Positions 8,536-16,807 of a stretch of 64,000 bases of DNA are shown here, piece after piece. Each line of letters opens with the position of its first letter. The first letter of the stretch is position 1. The stretch comes from Aggregatimonas sangjinii (lineage in GTDB: Bacteria > Bacteroidota > Bacteroidia > Flavobacteriales > Flavobacteriaceae), in contig NZ_CP040710.1 in the NCBI RefSeq assembly GCF_005943945.1, positions 3,393,501 to 3,457,500 of the forward strand. Direction: 5' to 3'. Made by a program: the position numbers and the translations under genes. The notes beneath the pieces are model-generated. The model did not search any database. It had not been told where the DNA came from and saw only the letters and a program-made list of their open reading frames with translations.

Positions 8536-10803
8536 ATGAAAAAGTTTGACTATTCCCTCCGTATTCTGCCCTACATTCCTTTCTTTTATGTGATTTGGTC
8601 GGATGATTTATTGTCTACCTCCGAAATTACCGTAATTCAAAAAAACCTCGACGAAGACGATTCTTTGACCAAGGACGATAAAAAGCTGTTGAGTGCATGG
8701 TTGAAACGGGATAAGCCGCCTGCCGATTCAGAATTCAAAGGATGGAAACTGTTGGTACATAATTCCGGTGTAAAATTGATCGAGAGCGACACCTATCCTT
8801 TAACCGCACTAAGCCAGCGGATGGCCACGTATTACAAATCGAACGATGCCTTTAATGAACAACTAAAGCAAATCGAAATCAACCTGGGTATACAACCCAA
8901 CCACTACAACCATTTGTTCGATGTAGAGGTGGAACACGAAACGACTTCCGACTATTACGATGCCAAGGAAATAGATACTACACTAAAAGGGAAACATGCT
9001 AAGCTCATCGATGGGTTTCGTGCGGTACTGAACGACCCACTTTTCGACTGGGATATTCATAGAACCAAAGAAGCCTTTCGAGAAGTTGTTTTGGAACAGG
9101 TAAAGTTCTTGGCCGATAGAGGTTACGGCGCGATTGCGTATCCGGAAACCTATGGAGGAACCAACGATATGGAGGGCTACGCCTATATGTTCGAAAACAT
9201 GATGTTCGTCGATGGTAGTCTGACCATTAAATTCGGAGTACAATTCGGATTATTTGGGGGTAGCATTCAAAAACTCGGAACCCAAAAACATCACGATCGG
9301 TATCTCAACGCTACCGGTAAGGCCGAACTGCTGGGCTGTTTCGCAATGACGGAAACCGGTCATGGATCGAATGTTCGCGGGATAAAGACCACCGCCACCT
9401 ATAATAAGGAAACCGACCAGCTTGTCGTTCATACGCCAGGAAACAACGACAATAAAGAATATATCGGAAATGCGCTGCATTCTAAAATGGCATCGGTTTT
9501 CGCACAACTGATCGTCAATGGCAAGAATGAAGGCGTGCACGCCATCTTAGTGCCTGTTCGCGACGAAAACCACCAGCTCTTGCCTGGCATTAAAATCGAG
9601 GACAATGGTTATAAACTTGGTTTAAATGGGGTAGACAATGGCAAAATATGGTTTCACCAAGTTGCCGTCCCGCGTGAAAATTTATTGAACAAATACGGGA
9701 CCATCAAAGACGACGGAAGTTACCATTCCGACATCAAGAATCCGAACAAACGCTTTTTTACGATGTTGGGCACCTTGGTCGGTGGCCGTATCTGTGTTGC
9801 CCGAGCCGGACTGGGCGGGGCGAAAATGGCTTTGGCAGTTGCGGTCAAGCACGCGCTCAAAAGAAGACAGTTCAACGACAGCATAAAAATTCAGGAAGAT
9901 TTGTTGATGGATTACCCCATGCATCAATTACGATTGACCCCGCTTGTGGCGAGTGCCTATGTCTATCACATTACCTTGGATAAAATGATGCAAGACTATT
10001 GCGATGATTCGCAGCCGGATAAACGTGTGGTAGAGACCCAAGTGGCGGGACTGAAGTCGATGGTAACCTGGTATGCCAATGAAACGATTCAAGAGTGTCG
10101 GGAGGCCTGCGGGGGAAAAGGCTATCTGCTGGAGAATCGTATTGCGGACCTAAAGGGCGATGTCGATATTTTTACCACTTTCGAAGGAGACAATACCGTT
10201 CTGCTATTGCTGGCGGCCAAAGGGGTGTTGTCAGATTTCAAGGCCGAATTCAATAGTTCCGGGTTCTCATCGGTTCTGAAACTTTTAAGTACACAGCTCA
10301 GCGATAAATTGGCCACAATCAACCCGATGTACTCGAACAAGGTCGATGCGGCGCATTTGTACAATCCGAAATTTCATAAACATGCATTTGACTACCGTAC
10401 CCGCAGACTCACCTATACGTTAGCGATGCGCATTCGGGACTATATTAAAAAGGGGATGCCTTCGTATCAGGCGTTCATGAAAGTACAGACTCATTTGATC
10501 ACTTTGGGTAAAGCCTATGCGACGGAATTGGCCTACAACACTTTTTCGGATTTTGTAGCGACCATGCCGGACGGGAAAAATAAGGAACTATTCGAAAAAC
10601 TAGGTACCCTACATGCCCTACATGAGATTCGTAGCGATGCCCATTGGTATTTGGAACAGGGGTATATCGGAAACTCCAAATCGAAGGCGATACGGTCTCG
10701 GGTCGAACGGCTCTGTACCGAACTCCGACCCCATATTGAGGTGTTGGTCGATGGTTGGGGCATTCCAGAATCTTGTATGAGTGCACCTATTGCGAAAAAA
10801 TAG
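8536..10803 (+). CDS. Acyl-CoA dehydrogenase / acyl-CoA oxidase-like flavoprotein
   Basis: At 755 residues this is far longer than a normal bacterial acyl-CoA dehydrogenase (about 380-400) and has the size and plan of acyl-CoA oxidases. The FAD/substrate core includes CFAMTETGHGSN near residue 270, then an inserted beta domain, and ACGGKGYL followed by TTFEGDNTVLLLL near 550. The family oxidises the alpha-beta bond of acyl-CoA in fatty-acid breakdown. Whether electrons go to oxygen or to an electron-transfer flavoprotein cannot be told from the sequence. It is divergent from ruvB with a 97-base gap. Confidence 0.85.
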   Translation: MKKFDYSLRILPYIPFFYVIWSDDLLSTSEITVIQKNLDEDDSLTKDDKKLLSAWLKRDKPPADSEFKGWKLLVHNSGVKLIESDTYPLTALSQRMATYYKSNDAFNEQLKQIEINLGIQPNHYNHLFDVEVEHETTSDYYDAKEIDTTLKGKHAKLIDGFRAVLNDPLFDWDIHRTKEAFREVVLEQVKFLADRGYGAIAYPETYGGTNDMEGYAYMFENMMFVDGSLTIKFGVQFGLFGGSIQKLGTQKHHDRYLNATGKAELLGCFAMTETGHGSNVRGIKTTATYNKETDQLVVHTPGNNDNKEYIGNALHSKMASVFAQLIVNGKNEGVHAILVPVRDENHQLLPGIKIEDNGYKLGLNGVDNGKIWFHQVAVPRENLLNKYGTIKDDGSYHSDIKNPNKRFFTMLGTLVGGRICVARAGLGGAKMALAVAVKHALKRRQFNDSIKIQEDLLMDYPMHQLRLTPLVASAYVYHITLDKMMQDYCDDSQPDKRVVETQVAGLKSMVTWYANETIQECREACGGKGYLLENRIADLKGDVDIFTTFEGDNTVLLLLAAKGVLSDFKAEFNSSGFSSVLKLLSTQLSDKLATINPMYSNKVDAAHLYNPKFHKHAFDYRTRRLTYTLAMRIRDYIKKGMPSYQAFMKVQTHLITLGKAYATELAYNTFSDFVATMPDGKNKELFEKLGTLHALHEIRSDAHWYLEQGYIGNSKSKAIRSRVERLCTELRPHIEVLVDGWGIPESCMSAPIAKK

Positions 10804-10983
10804 GAATTGTACTTTTTTACGCAACAAGGATTCACGTTTACCGATGAGATTTAATGGAAATTGAAGAAGCGAGTAAGTGTCATCGCGGAGTACTTTGAAC
10901 ACGATTTGAAAAATCCTATTTGTCCTATTTTCCATTCATTTCGGAAGCACTTTAGAAATCGTTTGGAGGGATTTTCGAATTCA

Positions 10984-11298
10984 TTACCTTGAACTCGACC
11001 GCAAATGACTTAGGGGTTGGCTTATAATCTTATGCATCTTTTGACACAGATTTTCATGCAACAATTTATACGTATTGGCGTCGATGAACAAGTAGCGTTC
11101 AAAAAGTAAAAAATCGTCCAGCAAGGAAGTAATCGGGTTGTTGGGCGTGCAGCGTACCACGTCGAAATCTGAATTATCGGATACCATCAAGGTCTGCGGA
11201 GAATCCTCGAACAAACCTAAAGCCTTATCACTGCCGTATAGGATATAATTGGTACTACCCAATCGATTGCTTCGCGATATGTCTTTAGAAGATGTCAT
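10984..11298 (-). CDS. Hypothetical protein, 104 aa
   Basis: I recognise no family. The ORF encodes a mixed, soluble 104-residue protein with a central leucine/phenylalanine-rich helix (LLDDFLLFERYLF) and a basic C-terminus (HLRSSSR). Its start is preceded by GGGGAG, a rare good ribosome-binding site for this phylum. It is divergent from the CI-like regulator gene, sharing a 113-base control region. The composition looks coding, but the gene could still be spurious. Confidence 0.5.
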   Translation of the reverse strand: MTSSKDISRSNRLGSTNYILYGSDKALGLFEDSPQTLMVSDNSDFDVVRCTPNNPITSLLDDFLLFERYLFIDANTYKLLHENLCQKMHKIISQPLSHLRSSSR

Positions 11299-11334
11299 TA
11301 TTTTCGCTCCCCGGATACTAAAAAATTTAGAATT

Positions 11335-11388
11335 TCAACGATAATCGAGACGAACCGTTGATAAATACACGTATTTTCCGTATATTTG
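11335..11388 (+). promoter_or_regulatory. Promoter with overlapping candidate operator for the CI-like regulator
   Basis: A perfect -7 box TATATTTG lies at 11381-11388. A -33 element containing TTGA is at 11358-11361, exactly 19 bases upstream, which is the preferred Bacteroidota spacing. A 6-bp inverted repeat TCAACG-N15-CGTTGA (11335-11340 and 11356-11361) overlaps the -33 element. Its half-sites are 21 bases apart, two helical turns, as expected for a dimeric repressor. Autoregulation by the downstream HTH protein is the simplest reading (inference). Confidence 0.55.
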
Positions 11389-11411
11389 GGGTATAAATAT
11401 ATATTCAATTT

Positions 11412-11831
11412 GTGGATAATACTAATTCAAATACCCAAAATGCCACTTTTATTTTAAAAAGGGTGAAAGATTTGGTCAATGTAAAGCGAGATTTCCATCT
11501 GGCACGCCTCTTGAACATTGCACCTACGACCTTATCTAATTGGAAAAAGAGGAATAGTATTGATTACAAGCTTCTCATTGAGTTCTGCGTAGCCCAAGGT
11601 TTCGATTTGGATTACGTGCTGGCTGGTATAGAGAAGGATAAGGTAAATACACAAATGGAAAATCTTGCCGGATATCTAATCGACAAGGTACGCAATGAAT
11701 TCAAATCGGATTTTCAGGAAATCAGAACTGCTCAAAAGCAGTTGGTAGAAAATTTAGATAAGCTGAAAACGAAGGAAGAAATTGCGTTGGCAAAACAAAA
11801 ATTATCGAAGACCATAGCCCACAATAATTAG
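11412..11831 (+). CDS. Phage CI-repressor-like HTH regulator
   Basis: A 139-residue protein with a GTG start. Residues about 10-65 form a CI-repressor-like helix-turn-helix, with LARLLNIAPTTLSNWKKRN as the recognition region and the family-typical LIEFCVAQGFDLDYVLAG after it. The C-terminal half (about 75-135) is a predicted amphipathic/coiled-coil helix and lacks a LexA-type Ser/Lys peptidase domain, so SOS self-cleavage is not expected. It ends only 3 bases before the convergent small gene. No phage structural or integrase gene is nearby, so it looks like the regulator of a small local cassette. Confidence 0.75.
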   Translation: MDNTNSNTQNATFILKRVKDLVNVKRDFHLARLLNIAPTTLSNWKKRNSIDYKLLIEFCVAQGFDLDYVLAGIEKDKVNTQMENLAGYLIDKVRNEFKSDFQEIRTAQKQLVENLDKLKTKEEIALAKQKLSKTIAHNN

Positions 11832-11834
11832 CGG

Positions 11835-12038
11835 TTATCGATTGTTCGTTTGATGTACGTAACTTAGTAGTAATTCTGACATCTCCTTGGTCTGCATATC
11901 CGCAACGATACGATTGTAGTCGTTCTCAACATCGTCTATAAGCCGACCGAACTCATCAACCGATATTTTGCCTTCATCAAAAAGCGCAGTAGCTCCTTGA
12001 ATCAATAAACGTATGTTGGTAAATCTACTTTGTTGCAT
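11835..12038 (-). CDS. Small hypothetical protein, 67 aa
   Basis: An unrecognised acidic, helical, soluble protein with no Cys and no signal peptide. Its ATG at 12036-12038 lies 14 bases inside the end of the upstream membrane-protein gene, so translation is probably coupled. The sequence looks like a small helical adaptor (LFDEGKISVDEFGRLIDD, loosely similar to short dimerisation helices). Its function probably depends on the membrane partner; this is an inference from overlap only. Confidence 0.6.
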   Translation of the reverse strand: MQQSRFTNIRLLIQGATALFDEGKISVDEFGRLIDDVENDYNRIVADMQTKEMSELLLSYVHQTNNR

Positions 12039-12540
12039 CTTGCATTTTAGCTTTTAATAGCTTCTCCTTAGCTTCTTGTATCATTAATTTCGTACTTCTT
12101 TCTGAAGACTTCCGTGCGAATTGCATAATAAGCAACAAAATAACGGTAATTCCAAAAGAATACGAGTAACTGTACCCATTATCGACCAAACTATAATCTA
12201 TCAGTATAAAATAAAACTGTAGCACATAACAATAGATAGGAACAATATACGCATAAAAATACGGTTTCAATATCGATCCGACAATAATTAACAATGGAGA
12301 AACGGTTACTCCTACCAACCATATAAAAAATGAAGGGTCAATTTGATTTTCTACGAACTTATCGGGCATCAAAGCTTCAACATCAACATTAACCATAGCT
12401 TTGTCGAGATATAGGATCAATCCCGACAAAGCTATAATTATGGATGCCACAACACTAGTACGTTCGTTCAGGGAATTATTACTTCCCCCCTGCCGTACCT
12501 GGTCTATGACCTTTTGTAAGATCGACCGATTCTTGCTCAT
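12025..12540 (-). CDS. Small integral membrane protein, 171 aa
   Basis: No family is recognised. There is an N-terminal cytoplasmic amphipathic segment (1-27), and then four hydrophobic segments at about 29-46, 68-88, 92-115 and 124-141. A charged C-terminal helix rich in Lys and Glu follows (about 142-171). The pattern is a four-helix membrane protein with a cytoplasmic tail. Its start lies inside the gene of the tiny lipoprotein, in a different frame (62-base overlap), and its end overlaps the next small gene. The three are almost surely one transcript facing the CI-like regulator. Confidence 0.7.
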   Translation of the reverse strand: MSKNRSILQKVIDQVRQGGSNNSLNERTSVVASIIIALSGLILYLDKAMVNVDVEALMPDKFVENQIDPSFFIWLVGVTVSPLLIIVGSILKPYFYAYIVPIYCYVLQFYFILIDYSLVDNGYSYSYSFGITVILLLIMQFARKSSERSTKLMIQEAKEKLLKAKMQDATK

Positions 12541-12640
12541 ACAATTCGTCTTCTGCTGCTGTGTCAGGTTTTGTGCACGAAGTCATTGCAATAGCGGATA
12601 CAAATGTCAAAGCGAAAATAATTCTTTTTAAATCTTTCAT
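12479..12640 (-). CDS. Tiny lipoprotein precursor, 53 aa, overlapping the membrane-protein gene
   Basis: From the ATG at 12638-12640 a 53-codon frame runs to TAA at 12479. The N-terminus is a classic lipoprotein signal: MKDLKRII, a hydrophobic core, then the lipobox MTSC with Cys22. The mature part is only about 32 residues, acidic first (AAEDELYEQE) and ending in a basic, Gly/Pro-rich tail (KGHRPGTAGGK). Its last 62 bases are shared with the membrane-protein gene in another frame. It could be a small surface lipoprotein, or a precursor from which a signal peptide or C-terminal peptide is released. The latter is speculation. Confidence 0.65.
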   Translation of the reverse strand: MKDLKRIIFALTFVSAIAMTSCTKPDTAAEDELYEQESVDLTKGHRPGTAGGK

Positions 12641-12824
12641 AACTAAATGTTTAAGGGTTTACAATGCCCCCAAACTATGAAAGTTTTTTTAAAAAATGTC
12701 GTGATTTCCGACTTATTCTTTGTATTTAACGCAAATTGTAAATACCACGATAAAAACCGATGACATTACGAATATAACAAAATACTATTAATGTGCTAAT
12801 ATCGAGCACTTTTTTCTTAATAGC

Positions 12825-13649
12825 CTATTCTTTCTCCTTATGCAATTCGGACGTATCCAAAAATTCGATGATGTCGATTTTCGGGTTTCCCGTTAAATAC
12901 GTTTTGGATGAGCCGCGCGAAGTAAGTTCGAAATCCTTCAGGGCAAATACTCTTGCGCTTGGGGAGCCTTCGGCAAAAACTTCTACCCCTTCTGCCTCCA
13001 ATTTGCTCGCTCTTAAATTCGAGTTGTCGAACAAATGCGCACTTAGTCCGTAAGCCGTTCCTTCCATTTTTATATTTGCGCTTGAGGTTAAATCCACATT
13101 CGTCCATTCGCTGATCGAATATACTCGTACATCCACTCTATCTTTAATGACAAGATTCAAGGTGTCGGATTGAAAATTTAGATCTCCGGAGCTATTTCCT
13201 TCCATCTCTAAATCAATAACACTGGCATTCACATTCATATCCATTTTAGCGGAACCGAACAATTTGGCATCGAAAACGTCTGAAACAACATTGTCCTTTG
13301 TCTCTATTCGTCCGTCGCGTGCAATAACGGATTGTAATTCGGTATAGCTTACGACGATATCAAGTTTCTTTTTTGCGGTAATCTTATAGAAAGAACTTAT
13401 TTCCAACACCCCATTGACCACCTCAAATTTCAAAACGTCGATCAAGTTGTCATCCGCATTGATGAAAACACCTTCTTGCCTTCCTTTACGGAGCTCGATT
13501 CTAAGGTCGTCATTGAGCTCGATAGCGTTGAACGGGGGTAAATCTTGCTGCACCTCTATAACGCTCTTATTGCCCTTTATTTTGGGTTTACGTTGGGAGA
13601 ACGCTTGAAGGCAAAAGACCAGCGCAATCAATAGTGTTATTTTTTTCAT
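12825..13649 (-). CDS. DUF2807 (GIN-domain) secreted protein
   Basis: A 274-residue protein with a Sec signal peptide (MKKITLLIALVFCLQAFS, cleavage near residue 19). It is followed by a beta-helical DUF2807 / autotransporter-adhesin-head-like domain (PPFNAIELNDDLRIELRKG near residue 38, then repeated short strands such as LEMEGNSSGDLNFQS and ANIKMEGTAYG). Such proteins are common, abundant exported proteins in Bacteroidota with no firm function. It stands alone after the terminator of the oxidase operon. Confidence 0.82.
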   Translation of the reverse strand: MKKITLLIALVFCLQAFSQRKPKIKGNKSVIEVQQDLPPFNAIELNDDLRIELRKGRQEGVFINADDNLIDVLKFEVVNGVLEISSFYKITAKKKLDIVVSYTELQSVIARDGRIETKDNVVSDVFDAKLFGSAKMDMNVNASVIDLEMEGNSSGDLNFQSDTLNLVIKDRVDVRVYSISEWTNVDLTSSANIKMEGTAYGLSAHLFDNSNLRASKLEAEGVEVFAEGSPSARVFALKDFELTSRGSSKTYLTGNPKIDIIEFLDTSELHKEKE

Positions 13650-13715
13650 TATTTGTTTCTTCTTTGGATTTTAAAGATATTATAAAAATAAACATATCCT
13701 TTTGTATCTACCTGC

Positions 13716-13749
13716 AATAAAAATGCCCAACTGTTTCGGTTGGGCATTT
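13716..13749 (-). terminator. Terminator of the act-cox operon
   Basis: An 11-bp perfect stem (13721-13731 with 13739-13749) has a 7-base loop. On the minus strand it is followed by TTTTTA, a good intrinsic terminator 24 bases beyond the coxA stop. Confidence 0.85.
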
Positions 13750-13772
13750 TTTATATAAATAATTACGTTCGT

Positions 13773-15605
13773 CTAGTGTTGCAGTTCCTCTTCGTCTTCT
13801 TGAAGAGGTACGGTCTGAGGTACAAAATCCTGTCCTGGAATAATGTATTCCCCGTTTTCGTCCACCTTACTGTAATCGTAAGCCCAACGGTGAACTTCAG
13901 GAATCGGACCATCCCAGTTACCGTGAATATGCTTCATTTCAGCCGTCCATTCCAGTGTATTGGATTTCCAAGGATTTTTTGGACCAACCTTTCCGTAAAA
14001 AATGCTATAGATAAAATTGGCAGCGAATACCAGCTGGGCAGCAGCCGCGATGAAAGCGAAGACGGACATCAATACCTGAACATCGGTAAACTCGTCGAAC
14101 ATCGGGAAGGCCGTGTTTTCGTAATAACGCCTCGGGACTCCCGCCATTCCCACAAAGTGCATGGGAAAGAATATACCATAGGCCGCAAAGGCGGTCACCC
14201 AGAAATGTACGTAGCCCAAGTTCTTGTTCATCATTTTGCCTTCGAACATTTTCGGGAACCAGTGGTAGACACCCGCAAACAATCCGTACAGCGCAGAAAT
14301 ACCCATTACCAGGTGAAAGTGTGCCACCACGAAATAAGTGTCGTGCACATTGATATCCAATGTACTATCTCCGAGGATAATTCCGGTTAGACCTCCCGTG
14401 ATAAAGGTGGATACCAATCCTATGGAAAACAGCATCGCAGGGTTCAGCTGCAAATTCCCTTTCCATAAAGTTGTGATGTAGTTAAAAGCTTTTACCGCAG
14501 ATGGAATCGCAATCAATAAAGTCGTAAATGTAAATACAGATCCCAAGAACGGATTCATACCGGATATGAACATATGGTGACCCCAAACGATAGTCGATAG
14601 AAAGGCTATGGCCAAAATAGATGCGACCATGGCACGGTATCCGAAAATAGGCTTGCGTGCATTGGTAGACATTACCTCTGAAGTAATACCCAATGCTGGA
14701 AGCAGTACAATATACACTTCTGGGTGTCCTAGGAACCAAAATAAATGTTCGTATAATACCGGTGACCCACCTTGATAATGCAATACCTCCCCTTGCAGAA
14801 AAATATCCGAAAGGAAGAATGAGGTTCCAAAACTTCTGTCCATAATCAACAGCAACGCTGCAGATAACAAAACCGGAAAGGAAATGACACCGATAATGGC
14901 CGTTACGAAGAACGCCCATATCGTCAGTGGCAATCTGGTCATAGACATGCCCTTGGTTCTTAAATTAATTACCGTTACGATATAATTCAAAGAACCCAGT
15001 AAGGACGATGCGATAAATATCGCCATTGAAACCAACCACAGGGTCATACCCATACCTGATCCCGGTTGGGCCATGGGCAATGCACTCAATGGAGGATAAA
15101 TCGTCCAACCTGCCGCTGCGGGTCCCGCCTCAACGAACAAGGAACAAATCATGACTACACTGGCCACGAAGAACATCCAAAAAGAAAGCATGTTCAAAAA
15201 GCCGGATGCCATATCACGTGCACCGATTTGTAACGGAATCAATAGGTTACTAAAGGTACCGCTCAATCCGGCAGTGAGTACAAAAAAGACCATAATGGTA
15301 CCGTGCATGGTAACCAACGCCAGATAAATATCGGCATCCATAATCCCATCAGGAGCCCATTTCCCTAAAAAGGTATCGAAAACCAAAAATGATTCCCCAG
15401 GCCAGGCCAATTGCATTCTCATTAGTAAAGACATCGCAATACCAATGAAGCCCATAACCAATACCCCAAGAATAAGGTATTGTTTGGCGATCATTTTATG
15501 ATCTTGGGAAAAAATGTATTTGGTTACAAATGTCTCTTTATGGTGATGATGTCCATGATCGTCGTGTGCGTGCTCTTCTACGTGCGCCTCTATTGTTGCT
15601 GACAT
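13773..15605 (-). CDS. coxA: Cytochrome c oxidase subunit I (aa3-type)
   Basis: A 610-residue, twelve-helix heme-copper oxidase subunit that reduces O2 and pumps protons across the inner membrane. Visible features are the GHPEVY motif (CuB His, cross-linked Tyr, and A1-type Glu), the WGHHMF CuB histidines, VAHFHLVMG heme ligands, RDMASGFLN of the D channel, and RKPIFGY with the K-channel Lys. These place it in the A1 group. The N-terminal 25 residues contain a His-rich stretch (HAHDDHGHHHHKE), possibly metal-binding. It is the last gene of the operon, 79 bases after coxB, and is followed by a strong terminator. Confidence 0.96.
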   Translation of the reverse strand: MSATIEAHVEEHAHDDHGHHHHKETFVTKYIFSQDHKMIAKQYLILGVLVMGFIGIAMSLLMRMQLAWPGESFLVFDTFLGKWAPDGIMDADIYLALVTMHGTIMVFFVLTAGLSGTFSNLLIPLQIGARDMASGFLNMLSFWMFFVASVVMICSLFVEAGPAAAGWTIYPPLSALPMAQPGSGMGMTLWLVSMAIFIASSLLGSLNYIVTVINLRTKGMSMTRLPLTIWAFFVTAIIGVISFPVLLSAALLLIMDRSFGTSFFLSDIFLQGEVLHYQGGSPVLYEHLFWFLGHPEVYIVLLPALGITSEVMSTNARKPIFGYRAMVASILAIAFLSTIVWGHHMFISGMNPFLGSVFTFTTLLIAIPSAVKAFNYITTLWKGNLQLNPAMLFSIGLVSTFITGGLTGIILGDSTLDINVHDTYFVVAHFHLVMGISALYGLFAGVYHWFPKMFEGKMMNKNLGYVHFWVTAFAAYGIFFPMHFVGMAGVPRRYYENTAFPMFDEFTDVQVLMSVFAFIAAAAQLVFAANFIYSIFYGKVGPKNPWKSNTLEWTAEMKHIHGNWDGPIPEVHRWAYDYSKVDENGEYIIPGQDFVPQTVPLQEDEEELQH

Positions 15606-15684
15606 ATTCGTAATTCTTTAAATATTAATCTTCCTTTTATAGCCTTTTTCAAATTGAAATCAATGCACTGTGTTCGTGCCGATC

Positions 15685-16779
15685 TCATTCTACCCCAAGG
15701 GTAGTGTTAAATGCAGGTTCCGGCTCATTGCCGGCCATCGTCTGCCCAAATGTTTGTTGTGTATTTATCCAAGCGTCATACTCCTCCTGCGTCTCAACAA
15801 TTATTTTCATTTGCATATTGTAATGTGATTTACCACAAATCTTATTACATAATAGTACATAGTCAAATTCCCATGGATCTGCGTTGTCCTCACCTCGAGC
15901 CGCTCTTTCAGCCCTTATCTCGTTCGTGCGCTTTACCTTATCCATGACATCGGGGTCGCGTCGAATTTCTTCCGTTGTCTTGGTCGGAGTAAATGAAAAT
16001 TCGGTTATCATACCAGGAACACAATTCATTTGCGCCCTAAAATGAGGCATATAGGCTGAATGTAGAACGTCTTGGGACCGCATTTTAAAATTAACCTTTC
16101 GCCCCACGGGTAAATGAAGCTCCTTTACAATAACATCATCGGCGGCGTAGGTATCGCCTTCATCCAAACCAAGAACATTAGCCCTATCAATATCGATCAT
16201 CCTTACATTGGCACCACCCAAAACATTGTCCTCACCACCATATCTGGCCGTCCAGTTAAACTGCTGAGCATAAAGCTCAACGATCATAGGGTCGTCTTCT
16301 TCATTCACATCCATAATCTCTGTCCATGTATATAGACCCCACAGGATCAATCCGGCCAGTACGATTACAGGAATAATCGTCCAAATGAACTCCAAACGAT
16401 CATTATCGGCATAAAACAATGCCTTATTACCTTTCTTACCACGGTATTTGTAACCAAAATAATGCAATAAAAATTGGGTGATGAACTGCACTATAAATAT
16501 GATTACGAATGAGACCAATAACAGATAGTCATACTCCTCACCATGTGCCGAAGAGGCATCTGGTAAAAAGAATTTTGAGTATTTCCAAAAACAGAATATC
16601 GTAATCAAGTAGGTGAACACCATAAAAGCGAACAGCATATAGCCATTGTTTTTATTATCACCGTCATTTGCAATTTGACTGGATTCAGTTCGCAACTGCG
16701 ACAGTTCGAAAATCTTGGTCATTTGCCAAATCGCAATTGCCACTAGAACCAGAACAATAAATATCAATAATGTCGTCAT
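15685..16779 (-). CDS. coxB: Cytochrome c oxidase subunit II
   Basis: A 364-residue subunit that carries the CuA centre receiving electrons from ActE/ActA cytochromes. The CuA ligand set is visible: His in LHSAYMPHF, and CNKICGKSHYNM near residue 310. The usual Glu between the two Cys is Lys here; that residue binds copper through its backbone, but its side chain normally touches the subunit I Mg/Mn site. There are four hydrophobic segments (about 2-20, 48-70, 82-108, 130-150), two more than the simplest family members. No C-terminal heme c motif exists, so the oxidase is aa3, not caa3. Confidence 0.94.
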   Translation of the reverse strand: MTTLLIFIVLVLVAIAIWQMTKIFELSQLRTESSQIANDGDNKNNGYMLFAFMVFTYLITIFCFWKYSKFFLPDASSAHGEEYDYLLLVSFVIIFIVQFITQFLLHYFGYKYRGKKGNKALFYADNDRLEFIWTIIPVIVLAGLILWGLYTWTEIMDVNEEDDPMIVELYAQQFNWTARYGGEDNVLGGANVRMIDIDRANVLGLDEGDTYAADDVIVKELHLPVGRKVNFKMRSQDVLHSAYMPHFRAQMNCVPGMITEFSFTPTKTTEEIRRDPDVMDKVKRTNEIRAERAARGEDNADPWEFDYVLLCNKICGKSHYNMQMKIIVETQEEYDAWINTQQTFGQTMAGNEPEPAFNTTLGVE

Positions 16780-16807
16780 CGTATGTTGTACTATTATACG
16801 TTAAATC

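Noticed and set aside
11412-11831. Prophage remnant, suggested by the CI-like repressor
   Set aside because: No integrase, structural, lysis or Cro-like gene lies nearby; CI-type HTH proteins are common outside phages in this family.
13740-14390. 216-codon ORF antisense to coxA
   Set aside because: It mirrors the conserved coxA coding frame and has no family resemblance.
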